Position numbers and translations under genes: made by a program
Source of the DNA: Brachypterus glaber
Taxonomy: Eukaryota > Arthropoda > Insecta > Coleoptera > Kateretidae
Direction of reading: 5' to 3'
DNA length: 64,000 bases
NCBI GenBank assembly: GCA_958510825.1
Contig: OY294050.1
Coordinates: 6,053,340-6,117,339 of the forward strand
Shown: positions 11,318 to 21,781 of the stretch, one piece after another
How the letters are laid out: the number at the start of each line of letters is the position of its first letter
How positions within the stretch are numbered: position 1 is the stretch's first letter
The notes under the pieces: generated by a model
The model's database searches: none
Told to the model about the DNA's origin: nothing
What the model saw: only the letters and a program-made list of their open reading frames with translations

Positions 11318-11680
11318 TTAGTCCACATCAAACTTTAGGCTTTCAAAGAAGCCTAAGAGTTTTTTGGGAGCTACTTGGGATATATCTGCAGGTCTTGGGT
11401 ATACCTGTTCTAGATATTGTAGCCTTTTGCTAGCAATGGCTTCGCAGAAGCACATAATGTGTTCGGCCATTTCTGGTGCTTCTGAGCATAGACGGCAAAT
11501 GTCGATTTCAGACTTACCCATTTTTTTTAAGATGATATCTTAACGGGCAGTGTCCGGTTAACAGCCCTGTATAGGTCTTTAGGTCCACCTTGCTGAGATC
11601 GAGTAATTTTCTTGTTCGTTTAGGTTCATATTTTATGAATATTTTGGCCTGTCTTAAGTTTTGGTCTTTCCAATATCGAG
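11318..11680 (-). pseudogene. LINE C-terminal fragment (RNase H/zinc-knuckle end), frameshifted
   Basis: On the minus strand, 11676 to about 11525 reads a frame with KTYTGLLTGHCPLRYHLKK. It is followed, after a slip in a run of eight T/A bases near 11525, by the frame ending at 11318. The second frame holds CRLCSEAPEMAEHIMCFCEA, a C-x2-C-x8-H-x4-C pattern, then SKRLQYLE. The order LLTGHCPL..CRLC..EHI..C..RLQYL is characteristic of the end of Jockey/R1/I-type ORF2 proteins after the reverse transcriptase. The catalytic domains are absent. One frameshift makes it a pseudogene. Confidence 0.8.
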
Positions 11681-12200
11681 TTATGATTTTGATTTTGATT
11701 TTTATGATGTTTTAACTGCACATCTAGGGCGATCTAATCATGGTAACAAAAACCAATAAGTACGAAGCATAGCTCAGAAACAGGCACCGTCCCATTCAAT
11801 AATATGTCCCATTCATGGGTATTTCCCCCTACCTACTATTCTAGCTCTTACGCGCTGCGAATTGTATTATAATAATAAATGACATGACTTTTTCTTAGTG
11901 TATTAGGATATTATTATTGTTATCTTAATTTTTAGTTACATTAAGCATTGATTAAATAATTAAAATAATAATGTATTAGGTAATTATCTCTTGATTAAGT
12001 TTGTTTATTATTAATTCAGTAATTCCCTTTGATACGATCTCAAACACTATAAAGACCAATCTTAACACCTTTTAGTTTATTCTTGCATAATTAAGGTTAA
12101 AATGAGGCATGGCTTAATTCATTTTCTTTGGAATTAAGGAAAAGCATTCATGTTTTTCCTTAATTTTAAAGCAAATAACAATGCACTGTTATAATATTCA
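11681..12200. other. AT-rich stretch, nothing recognised
   Basis: No supported feature. Confidence 0.4.
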
Positions 12201-12204
12201 CACC

Positions 12205-12418
12205 GTCTGTTTTGTAAGAATACTGAGTATAGTGAATATACTGAGTGTAGTAAGCATACTGAGTATATTTTATTTATTTTTATTTATAGTGAGTTTACTG
12301 AATATAGTTAGTATAGTGAATATACTGAGTATAGTGAGTATACTGAATATAGTGAGTATACTAAGTATAGTGAGTATACTAAGTATAGTGAGTATACTGT
12401 GTATAGTGAGTATATTCA
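12205..12418 (+). repeat. Tandem array of AGTATAGTG/AGTATACTG units
   Basis: About 18-base units alternate AGTATAGTG and AGTATACTG with drift (AATATA, AAGTATA). A 118-codon frame runs through it and reads as repeats of ILSIVS. That is what any such repeat encodes, so I do not count it as a gene. Confidence 0.85.
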
Positions 12419-12870
12419 CTCTACAATATACTTTGGGTATAAATATTTACTCTGCGATATCGACAATTGCATATTGTTTCTTATTATCGAAGAACTGGTT
12501 AGAATTTGGGGGTAAACGAATATGGGAAAGGGATTAAGAATAGAGTACCCTTACAAGATCATCAATAGGCATATAAAGTGTACGAATTTTGCCTAATTTG
12601 CGTTACATATTTAAAGTATAATCCCTAATGTTCTGTGAAATTCTTTAACGAGATATCGAATGAAATGTACGAACATAATTATTTTCTCTTTAACTTTTTA
12701 TAAAACGGTAGGTATTTACTCTTTTATTAAAAGAGTTTCATTTTCCAACCTTTGATTACACAGCGAGTAATATTAATAACAGAGTAAAAAAGAAAAATAT
12801 ACTCGAACAGAGCCATTAAAATGTATTGACACATGATCAATGCATTAACTATTTTATATTTTATGAAACT
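12419..12870. other. AT-rich stretch, nothing recognised
   Basis: No supported feature. Confidence 0.4.
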
Positions 12871-12874
12871 AAAA

Positions 12875-13658
12875 TTATATATATACACACAAATAGAGCC
12901 ATACCGCAAAATAGATCCTACCAATGCATGATAGGTTCAAGGCTGCTTTATATGATACTTTTTTCAATGTCTTAAAAATATAAACAAAAGGTTTTAACTT
13001 TTTGCATAATGCTTCAATTTGAGAGTTACATTTCAAAGTAGAGTCGATATAAATACACAGGTATTTTACATCCTTTTTTAAGAGAATATAATTTGACTTA
13101 CAATTACAATTTTTTGTAAACCTTGGAGGATTAGAAGAATTAAAGTCACAATCAAAATGTGTTTTTATTATATTATAACTAGGCAAAGAAGAAATAATAA
13201 ATAATAATAATATTTATTTCTTACAATATCTTAATTTTTACATTTGAAAGCAAAACCACCACGAAAGTTTCTGAAAAACTTGTTTGTGGTGAATGCCTAC
13301 TTAAAACTAATTTTCTAAGAGTCTATTTATGTATAAAAAATATAAATCAACAGTTTTTTTTAAATAAATAAATAAAAAAAAAATACAATGACAATTTACA
13401 ATAACTTTTGCAAAAGGTACTATTACATTTTTTTTTATTTGATAAAAGGTTGTGCTTTTGCAGCCAATCATAGGCTAAAAATAATCCATATTCCACCAGT
13501 TCTTTGACCGCTTTTCAAGAGACGGCTTTAAACAAATGTACAGTGTCATCAGCATAAGCTATGATTTCACCCAAACCAATTTGATATAAAAGTGCATTTA
13601 TGAAGCAAATAAATAACAGGGGAACAAGAACTGTGCCCTGCGGCACCCCTTTAAGTAC
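12875..13658 (-). pseudogene. Degenerate LINE reverse transcriptase with YADD motif
   Basis: Minus-strand frames show the reverse transcriptase order. From 13658 down: LKGVPQGTVLVPLLF, then INALL, then IIAYADDTVHLFKA with the catalytic YADD near 13545-13556, a stop near 13515, and DWLQKHNLLSNKK near 13440-13470. After about 240 unrelated AT-rich bases (13190-13430) comes a frame (13186-12875) with LLKKDVKYLCIYIDSTLK and IEALCKKLKPFVYIFKTLKKV, the block that follows the palm in Jockey-type LINEs. Stop codons, the interrupting AT-rich stretch and abrupt ends near 13660 and 12875 show a dead fragment. The usual G of YLGI is C here. Confidence 0.85.
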
Positions 13659-13659
13659 A

Positions 13660-13980
13660 AGCAAAAATTGAAAAAATCAAAAATTATTTTATCCATATAT
13701 TTTTAATTAAATTCACAATTATACCGAGAATGACAACTCAAGAACGTAATGACAGATCGAGGGTACGAGAAAACTTAGCTTTCGAGTTTTTGAAACCGTA
13801 CAAATTACCCTTCTTGCTGCTTACCAACAAGTTTTTGAAATATGTCTTATTATTCTCAAAAGCTCTTATGTATATTATATTAATATATTATAACTAAAAA
13901 TATGCAATATAATAGAACTCTCTAACCTCATATCAGAAGGAACAATATTTACTTTTTCTCAAACTCTTTACATTTATAGG
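13660..13980. other. AT-rich stretch, nothing recognised
   Basis: No supported feature. Confidence 0.4.
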
Positions 13981-13984
13981 AAGA

Positions 13985-14195
13985 ACAGTATTTTAGATTA
14001 ACTTTCAAATTTTCTGAATAGTACCAATTAAAAAAAAATCGTTTATAATTAAAAAATACATCTGCATACCAAATTTCAAGTCTCTAGCTGAAAACGTTAT
14101 CGTGTATACAGACAGACAGACAGATCGACAGACATCAATTTTTTTTTGTTTGTATAAGCAATATGCTTGTGCTAGGGGCTCTCCATTTTGACACA
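13985..14195 (+). repeat. Dispersed repeat with ACAGACAGACAG motif (D-like)
   Basis: The series CATACCAAATTTCAAGTCTCTAGCT.., TTATCGTG, then ACAGACAGACAGACAGATCGACAG and a T run follows the same pattern as 20890-20970, 25990-26115 and 38540-38620. This pattern is common in arthropod repeats. Confidence 0.55.
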
Positions 14196-14199
14196 ACAT

Positions 14200-14460
14200 A
14201 ATTTAACAAGGACATTTTAGTAGTGGATCAAAGGCCTTCTAAAAACCTACTCAATCGAAAAATTTAACTTTTCGCCCTTGTTTTATAAATAACTAATATA
14301 AACCAAGGCAAGACGAAAGTCATGAAGTCAAGAGTCAAATAAGTTGTATACACACAAGTTATGGAAATAAAGGGTAATTGTCAATAAAAAAAACGTATCT
14401 AGCCTACTGTGGCGATGTTTCGGCGCGTGATACTAACGTAAACCTGTAGGATTGGTTTAG
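14200..14460. other. Spacer before satellite
   Basis: Nothing recognised. The last 60 bases (CGATGTTTCGGCGCGTGAT region) are less AT-rich than their surroundings. Confidence 0.4.
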
Positions 14461-15652
14461 AATGTCGAGAGTCGTGAAAATCAAGTCTCCATTGTAAAGA
14501 GTTTACCATAGAATGCGAAGCAATACCTATCTTCACGGCTTGTCTTTCTTGCAAATGCAATTTCAATAGTAAATTTAAAAGAGTTCACTAAATAAAAGAC
14601 ATTTTATTTTTTTTATTTTTATTTTGAATGTCGAGAGTCGTTTGGACTTTTGGAAAAAGTCTCCATTGTGAAGAATTTACCACAGAATGGGAAGCAATAC
14701 CTATCTTCACGGCTTGTCTTTCTTGCAAATGCAATTTCAATAGTAAATTTAAAAGAGTTCACTAAATAAAAGACATTTTATTTTTTTTATTTTTATTTTG
14801 AATGTCGAGAGTCGTTTGGACTTTTGGAAAAAGTCTCCATTGTGAAGAATTTACCACAGAATGGGAAGCAATACCTATCTTCACGGCTTGTCTTTCTTGC
14901 AAATGCAATTTCAATAGTAAATTTAAAAGAGTTCACTAAATAAAAGACATTTTATTTTTTTTATTTTTATTTTGAATGTCGAGAGTCGTTTGGACTTTTG
15001 GAAAAAGTCTCCATTGTGAAGAATTTACCACAGAATGGGAAGCAATACCTATCTTCACGGCTTGTCTTTCTTGCAAATGCAATTTCAATAGTAAATTTAA
15101 AAGAGTTCACTAAATAAAAGACATTTTATTTTTTTTATTTTTATTTTGAATGTCGAGAGTCGTTTGGACTTTTGGAAAAAGTCTCCATTGTGAAGAATTT
15201 ACCACAGAATGGGAAGCAATACCTATCTTCACGGCTTGTCTTTCTTGCAAATGCAATTTCAATAGTAAATTTAAAAGAGTTCACTAAATAAAAGACATTT
15301 TATTTTTTTTATTTTTATTTTGAATGTCGAGAGTCGTTTGGACTTTTGGAAAAAGTCTCCATTGTGAAGAATTTACCACAGAATGGGAAGCAATACCTAT
15401 CTTCACGGCTTGTCTTTCTTGCAAATGCAATTTCAATAGTAAATTTAAAAGAGTTCACTAAATAAAAGACATTTTATTTTTTTTATTTTTATTTTGAATG
15501 TCGAGAGTCGTTTGGACTTTTGGAAAAAGTCTCCATTGTGAAGAATTTACCACAGAATGGGAAGCAATACCTATCTTCACGGCTTGTCTTTCTTGCAAAT
15601 GCAATTTCAATAGTAAATTTAAAAGAGTTCACTAAATAAAAGACATTTTATT
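14461..15652 (+). repeat. Tandem satellite, 174-bp monomer, seven copies
   Basis: AATGTCGAGAGTCGT starts at 14461, 14627, 14801, 14975, 15149, 15323 and 15497, so the step is exactly 174 after the first unit. The first monomer is 166 bases long and diverged. The second to sixth look identical. The last ends at 15652 without the T-rich spacer. Landmarks in each are AAAAAGTCTCCATTGTGAAG, CCTATCTTCACGGCTTG and AAAAGAGTTCACTAAATAAA. A related single segment (GCGAAGCATAACATATCTTC) lies at 60913-60950. The identity points to recent homogenisation or to an assembly made from repeated reads. Confidence 0.95.
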
Positions 15653-16615
15653 CAACATTAAAGGTAAATTGAGTTTATTGTTCATATTATTAAATGGAAA
15701 AGGAAAATAAAATAAACAGTTGCAAGTACGGTTTTACGAGAATCGATAAATCGAGATTTCTTTTAATTTTTTCTCGAAATCGAGACAAGGAAAGACGATA
15801 AAAGTTCACACCCAAAAAAGTAAATATAAACCCTGAATTCGGATATATTGAAGAATACCCTAGAAAAAAAGAACTCTTTGGATAAAATTCTAAGTGCATT
15901 TTTTTCTGGCCTTTACTAACCTCGTGTGTTAATTTGCAGCATTTTTACCCCATAAAAAATTCGTTTTATTTTTGTAGAGGGGCATAAAATTTGAGAATAT
16001 TCCTTTATTATCCAGAAACACTTTTTTGTTCCATAAACGTCCAATATCAAAGTTTTTACATCCCTAAAAAATCTAAAAAAAAATCAGGGTTGTTTTTTCA
16101 CCTAAAGGAACAATTTTGAGGGGTGGGACTTTAAGGGGTGAGACCCAAACAATTCCGTAGGTCCTGGGCACCCTACTGAATATTTATTAAATATTTGGCC
16201 GATTGCATACAATGTATTTTAAATATGATGATTTATGTATATCAGCTTTCTACTAGGATGGTACCGAGATAATTAAATCAATATTTTTAGCCTTTCTTTA
16301 CTATATTCAAGAAAATAAAACCAGAATTTAAATAATAAATGTATGTTTCATTTTAGTCGTTCAGACAGAAAAGTGTAATAAATTACATTAAAGCTCGTAT
16401 TAAACTTAAATAATATCAGGGCTTCGAAAAATAGTAGACCTGATTTCTTAAATTACTTTTTTAAACGAACGTATTCGGAAGTATTTATATATAGTATGAT
16501 TTCATACTATTTTTCCAGAGAAAGAAGCCAGTATCATATGTAGGTAGGTACTGAAAGTAAAACAAAAGAAACATTTAGTTTCATGTCAATAACTTGACAG
16601 ATATTAGCAAAATTT
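15653..16615. other. AT-rich stretch, nothing recognised
   Basis: A 69-codon minus frame at 15690-15899 has no known domain. No shared repeat recognised. Confidence 0.4.
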
Positions 16616-16619
16616 AAAA

Positions 16620-16900
16620 AACAATTACAAGGCCTCAGCCAGATTGATTAATGTTTAGATGTAGCTCAAAGCACTCAAACTTTGAAAAAAATCGGTACCT
16701 GTTTTTCGGAAAAAAGTAATTTTATATAAAATTGAGGAAATTTTGAAGGGTTTCTTTGTTAATATTTAGAAACAATACTAATCCTGAGAAACTAAAAAAA
16801 TTATATTCCCCCTCCCCTTAAGTTAAAATATAAAAAAAGCCAATTATTCAAAGATTTCGCGAAAATTTAATTTTTGCAAGTTTTAAAAAGTGCATAAAAA
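16620..16900 (+). repeat. Dispersed repeat E, copy 1
   Basis: Landmarks are GATTAATGTTTAGATGTAGC, TCAAAGCACTCAAACTTT, ATAAAATTGAGGAAATTTTG, GGGTTTCTTTG and CCCCCTCCCCTTAAGTTA. The same series is at 56640-56870, partly at 20505-20620, and inverted at 17375-17640. No domain was recognised in its frames. Confidence 0.75.
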
Positions 16901-17009
16901 ATTGTTTTAAACAAAAAATTTGCAAACTTATATATTAGTATATAAGGCATATATACATGTTAAGTACACCGAAAAACGTTTTAGGCAAAAAACAGAAAAT
17001 CCACCTGGT

Positions 17010-17372
17010 TGGCAACAGACCTGGCCTATCGCTTGACGTTTTCCTTGCAAATGTCAATGTCGCTTTAAAGTTGAATTTTCTACAAAATTATGTGTTTAGG
17101 TTATTTTTACCATGTTAAAATTGTGGCTTGGTTAATTGCAGTAAAAAGAGAAGAGATGACTATAAAATATATCAAAATATCATTTGTTCTTAGAATTTTA
17201 AACATGGGGTAAACTGTAATGCCAATCAAAAACAAAAATCCCTAAATCAGTCATCAATTTAAATGTAAGTTTTTTTTAAATTTAGAGCAAAATAGAAAAA
17301 ATTGTATAAAGCACTCGTTTCATAATACGTTTTTAGCGCACTAGTACTTTAGAAAACTCGCCGCAAGCGGCT
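17010..17372 (+). mobile_element. Element B, truncated copy
   Basis: Matches 18172-18540 from GGTTGGCAACAGAC through GCGCACTAGTACTTTAGAAA. It is cut inside the palindromic module, where the inverted E copy begins. Confidence 0.8.
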
Positions 17373-17374
17373 CG

Positions 17375-17640
17375 TTCTAAATTTTTTAGTTTCTTCCAGC
17401 TATAGTATTGTTTCTAAATATTACCAAAGAATCCCTCCAAAATTTCCCCAATTTATATAAAAAAATACGATATCGATTTTTTTCAAAGCTTGAGTTCTTT
17501 GAGCTACCTCTAAACATTAATCCATTTGGCTCATTTTTGAGTGGACACCGTTTCTTACCAAGAAGCAACTTTTGAGTCAGAGCGTTTGGAGTTTTCGAAA
17601 TTCGGGATTTTTTGACACAGCTTCGTACATTCTCTTTTAA
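17375..17640 (-). repeat. Dispersed repeat E, copy 2 (inverted)
   Basis: Reverse complement of the E series, with CTCAAAAATGAGCC.., TTAATGTTTAGAGGTAGC and the GGGATTCTTTGG word. It extends beyond copy 1 into GTGTCAAAAAATCCCGAATT, shared with 56555-56590. With copy 1 it forms an inverted pair around the B fragment. Confidence 0.75.
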
Positions 17641-18080
17641 AAGCTGGTAGTAAAAAAATAATTTGTAAAATATCCTGTTACTTTTGTTAAACCAGAAATC
17701 GATTAAAGCGTGTCAGAATAAAAAATATCTAAGAAAATGAATAGGAAAATTAATCAAATAATTTGTAAAAGGCATTCAGAGAAAAATTCGTTAAAAGAAA
17801 ATACTTTTTCATTCCAACAATCAACAATTACGCAAAATTCCTGTTGTCAGATTTTAAATAACAGCCTTAAATCATTTCGAAAATCTGAATTTAATGAGAA
17901 ATTTGCTTTTTTTTTAACGAGAAACAATGGCAGGGAAGAAAAGCAGCAGATGTCTGGAATTGCTTAAATTATACAGGGTGTATCCAGATAAGGGGTTTAA
18001 TGAGAATCAACAAATCAAATTATCTTGTCTTGATTAAAAAAAAAATCGACACAAAACGAAATATGGGATCCTAATAGTTA
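17641..18080. other. AT-rich stretch with one ACAGGGTGT terminus
   Basis: ATACAGGGTGTATCCAGATA at about 17972-17991 has the TA-CAGGGTG start seen in element N and may be a solo end. A 76-codon frame (17737-17967) has no recognised domain. Confidence 0.4.
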
Positions 18081-18082
18081 AT

Positions 18083-18605
18083 ATTTTCTATTTTGCGTCT
18101 CTTATAAGCTCATAATTACACGCATTTTGCGTATTCTTAAAGGTCCATAAGAGGTGTCTACTTTTTTTTCTTTTGGGTTGGCAACAGACAAAAGTCTATC
18201 TCTTGACGTTTGCCGTGCAATTGTGAACGTCGGTTTAAAGTTTAATTTTCTACAAAATTTTGTGTTTAGATTATGTTTTACCTTGTTAAAATTGTGGCTT
18301 GGTTACTTGCAGTGTAAAAGAGAAGAAATGACTCTAAAATATATCAAAATAATATTCGTTCTTAGAATTTTAAACATGGCGAAAACTGTAATGCCAATTC
18401 GAAACAAAAATCCCTAAGTCATCAATTTAAATGTAAGTTTTTTAAAATTTCAGAGCAAAATAGAAAAAATTGTACAAAGCACTCGTTTCATAACACGTTT
18501 TTAGCGCACTAGTACTTTAGAAAACTCACCGCAAGCGGCTCGTTTTCTAAACTTGTACTCTTGCGCTAAAAACGTATGTTATGAAACCAGTACTTTAATA
18601 TACTA
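18083..18605 (+). mobile_element. Element B, full copy (TIR unit plus palindrome)
   Basis: The first unit begins ATTTTCTATTTTGCG (18083) and ends inverted GCAAAATAGAAAA (about 18456-18468). The second (about 18478-18605) is a palindrome in which CATAACACGTTTTTAGCGCA pairs with TGCGCTAAAAACGTATGTTAT. The full structure recurs inverted at 50449-50980 and 33650-34062. An 87-codon frame inside (18154-18417) is broken by stops in the other copies, so I take it as non-coding. No transposase. Confidence 0.85.
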
Positions 18606-18730
18606 ATAAAAGACAAGTTAAACAAGACACTATATTAGCGCACGCGTCCATTTTTGGAAAATGAGCAGCAAAGAAGGCAGTTTTTTAATGGACGAGTGCG
18701 TCAAATGTCTTTAAGGAAAGAGTTGAGAAA
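18606..18730. mobile_element. Foldback element R, copy 1
   Basis: AAGACACTATATTAGCGCAC and GCGTCCATTTTTGG are answered by inverted AATGGACGAGTGCGTC and AAATGTCTT. A second copy with the same landmarks is at 28910-29010. It directly abuts B. Confidence 0.65.
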
Positions 18731-19038
18731 TGAAAAATTATTTTTTTCTAATAATACCAAAAAAAAAGTTAAAAAAACAAAAAAGCTAAAAATCTCCCAA
18801 GAAGGAGCAGCTGTGATTTAGGTGACTAGTAGTATGTAATGAGGGGGTAGTCTACTATCAACAAGTAAAAGAAAATTTGTGAGGTCATTCCAACAAACCT
18901 AGACTTAACAGGGTCGCACTGTTGTATACAATGAAGCTTATTATAACACGCAAACCGAAACTACAAAAACGTAATGCCTAAAATGAACGTTTCAGATCTG
19001 AAACTAAGCATTTTTAGGCATATGTTTATATCTTTATC
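18731..19038. other. Stretch without recognised feature
   Basis: Nothing supported. Confidence 0.35.
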
Positions 19039-19041
19039 CTA

Positions 19042-19284
19042 GGGAACCTTCAAGTATTACTTAACGCAAAATGTATCAAAATTCATACACTTCATACCTC
19101 GGTTCTCGCGTTATTCAAGGCTGTAGAAATTTCATATTTTGGCTACCCCCCCTAACTCACCCCCTATCAGGGAGAGGGGGTAGCAAAAATATGAAAACTC
19201 TGTAACCTATAATAACGCGAGAACCGGGGTATGAAGTGTATGAATTTTGGTACAATTTGCGTTACCTAATACTTAAACGTTCCC
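19042..19284. mobile_element. Palindromic MITE, 3-bp target duplication (CTA)
   Basis: Ends GGGAACCTTCAAGTATTAC and inverted TAATACTTAAACGTTCCC, flanked by CTA on both sides (19039-19041 and 19285-19287). The arms include TTCATACACTTCATACCTCG and CGCGTTATT, and the loop is a C-rich/G-rich pair (CTACCCCCC..GGGGGTAG). The same arms occur in 61602-61838. A 3-bp duplication and G-rich ends fit PIF/Harbinger-type elements. Confidence 0.8.
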
Positions 19285-19289
19285 CTATG

Positions 19290-20070
19290 ATGTAAACATG
19301 CCTAAAATTTTTTTCAGTCTGATAAAAGAATTGGCTAGAAATAGAGTGAAATGAAGAGCTATCTTAAACCACCCTTAAAACTTCCCATAACAACACAATA
19401 TACAGTTACATTCTTATTCAATTTCAGATATGCAGAGTAAAATAAAAAGTAGTAAAAAAGTAACTTCTTTAATCCGTTACACTGAAAGGAGTTCAAATTA
19501 TTTTAGTCCTTTTTCTGTAGACAATATTCTCGTAAAGCTTAAAGAAGATTTAACTGTGGATTAAAAATAAACCACCACAATTGATTGAAAATCCGATGAT
19601 ACAAAGCCGAATGCAAAATAGTCTATTTTAAATGGAGCTTTTTAGAGCTTTTTTCCGCCGAAACAATCGAACGAACGAGCTTTCCAGATGTTAGTAATTA
19701 CGGTTTCTGTATTACCGACAGAAAAGCGGACATATGATTCTCCAGACCATTAAGTTCGCACTTTTATCCTTACTTCAAAACGGTTCAAGTAGGGCGACAC
19801 GACTAAAAATAGCCATCTACAACAATATTCTTGTAGTTGGAAAAGTACGGTTGGTATTACTGGTACACTTTATGGTCCAAACTAAGTGTCAGAGAAGCCC
19901 AGAGTTTTGTAGCTTAGAAAAATTGTGTTAATTCTTTTAAATCCAGAGTATATTCCATAAACATTCCAAAGAAATGATTTCGTGCAAAAAATTTCCCAAA
20001 TTCTTATTTTTAATATTAATTTTGATATCTCATGCAGATTTGTGAATTATTGTCTAATTAGTAGAAAGTT
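19290..20070. other. AT-rich stretch without recognised gene
   Basis: A 65-codon frame at 19734-19931 shows no domain. Nothing else supported. Confidence 0.4.
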
Positions 20071-20074
20071 TACA

Positions 20075-20202
<128 letters not shown>

Positions 20203-20445
20203 TGCAATCGGTGCTTTCACTTAAGACTTACAGATCAGAAATAACAACTGTTTTAATCTAGTGTGTAATGCTGTTCTAGCAAATTAATTTGTATTTTTGA
20301 CTTACTCATTTTTTTTAGAATATTAGCCTATCGTTTTAATGTTCTATTCAAACCCTAGATACAGGTCTGCCCTTTTCTTGCCTAAAATGTTTTTATTTGC
20401 AATTTTGGCGAAGGCGCCACAACAGTGCATTAGCGTGTGCCAAAA
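20203..20445. other. Stretch with GGCGAAGGCGC motif
   Basis: GCAATTTTGGCGAAGGCGCC at 20399-20418 is shared, inverted, with 57064-57085 and partly with 40463-40478 and 2697-2707. Otherwise featureless. Confidence 0.45.
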
Positions 20446-20449
20446 AGTT

Positions 20450-21130
20450 CCAATTTTTTAAAAGTTGATCCTTGGTAAAAAAAGGTGGCTGCTCGAAAAT
20501 AAGCCAAATCGATTAATGTTTAAAGGCAGCTGAAAGCACTCAAACTCTGAAAAAATCGATACCTGCTTTTCGGATAAATAAAAAACTGATTGTGTATAAA
20601 ATACACTGCCCAGTAAAAGAGCTTTCCCATTTTCACCTCCGCGCTTGAAATTGATTTGTTATTATCAGATTCACTTTCAGTAACCTCGAAAATCCCAATA
20701 TACCAATTTTGACGAAAATATTGAAAATATTTAAAAATATTTACCTTCTCACTCCCGAGGAGGTGGTGTTTTATTATCAAATTTAATTTCAGCATTCTTA
20801 AAAACCCCTATATACCAATTTTCAATTTTTTGTAAAAAAAATGTATGTTTCCCCATTTACCCCCTTCCTGACCGAGAATTTTTGGTTACCTGTATGCCAA
20901 ATTTTAAGTGTCTAGCTCAAAAATTTCCCGGACAGACCGATCGACCGATCGACCCATCAACTGACAAGTTTTTTTTGCTCTTAATTGGTTAATACGCAAA
21001 AATAAGCAAAAAAATTAAAATTTTTGCACGAATACAAGGCTTTCCGAAATTTTGAAAATTTTCAAAATAGGAAAGCAGAACGTTTCTGATTTCAGAGGTC
21101 CTCTTTTAGATTTGTCGTGCAACCACCCTA
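20450..21130 (+). repeat. Dispersed repeat E copy 3 joined to D copy 1
   Basis: 20480-20620 carries the E series. 20640-21130 carries the D series: TTTTATTATCAAATTTAATT, CCCTATATACCAATTTTCAA, CCTGTATGCCAAATTTTAAG, TTTCCCGGACAGACCGATCG, TTTTTGCACGAATACAAGG. D recurs at 25895-26640 and inverted at 26640-27000. Pieces also occur at 62290-62345. No protein domain recognised. Confidence 0.7.
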
Positions 21131-21778
21131 AAAGGTTCAAGTACATCACACTGGCGATAGGATCATTCAAGTATGCCATTAAAGAATGGAAGATTATAAA
21201 GGAATATAGAAGACTAATTCCCACTCAAGCGGATTATTTTAGAAACAATGAGTTCACTTTTTAATTATTACTAGTCTTTTTCTGAATGAGAAGCCCCTTG
21301 TAACCTTTTTTTATTTTATTACGTATTCAGTATGACTCGTTTAAATTTAAAATTTGGACATTAGTAATGAGAGAGAAGAAAAATAAAATATTAAGATAAA
21401 AGGACGAAAAATGCTGTAATCGCAACCGTAATCGCCCTTAAAATAGTTTTCTTCCGCATCATACACAATTTTTTATTCCGTTCCAATATCCTAATAAATA
21501 AAATTGTTTTGTATTAAATCTGCCCGAAAGTTTTATTTTTTGCACTAGTGCGAAAAAGTAATGTTTATTATTGTTATTGAAACTGTTGACATTTAAAAAG
21601 TAGACAATCTTATAATGGAATAGAACTGCTTACAAGTAATAAAGGATGTAGGGTATAAAATGTTTACCTTAAATAGTCTTAGGACTGATAACCTAATAAA
21701 GACAACTTTATATTAAGAAATTTTCGACTTAAAGAATATTGTAAGATCTAATCTAAAATTTTCTAAACGTGTTATACA
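21131..21778. other. AT-rich stretch without recognised gene
   Basis: Overlapping frames at 21015-21264 on both strands have no known domain. 21460-21640 weakly resembles 7380-7500. Confidence 0.35.
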
Positions 21779-21781
21779 ATA

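Noticed and set aside
12181..12537. 118-codon frame with ILSIVS repeats, membrane-protein-like
   Set aside because: It is the translation of an 18-base tandem repeat, with no conserved features outside it.
14461..15652. CRISPR-like regular repeats
   Set aside because: Whole 174-bp monomers repeat without unique spacers. This is a satellite in eukaryotic DNA.
18154..18417. 87-codon frame in element B
   Set aside because: The corresponding frame has an in-frame stop in the copies at 17.2 kb and 50.7 kb, so there is no sign of protein-level selection.
21015..21264. Overlapping 69- and 70-codon frames on opposite strands
   Set aside because: They lie in and beside a D repeat and show no domain. 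Overlap on both strands is common by chance in such sequence.
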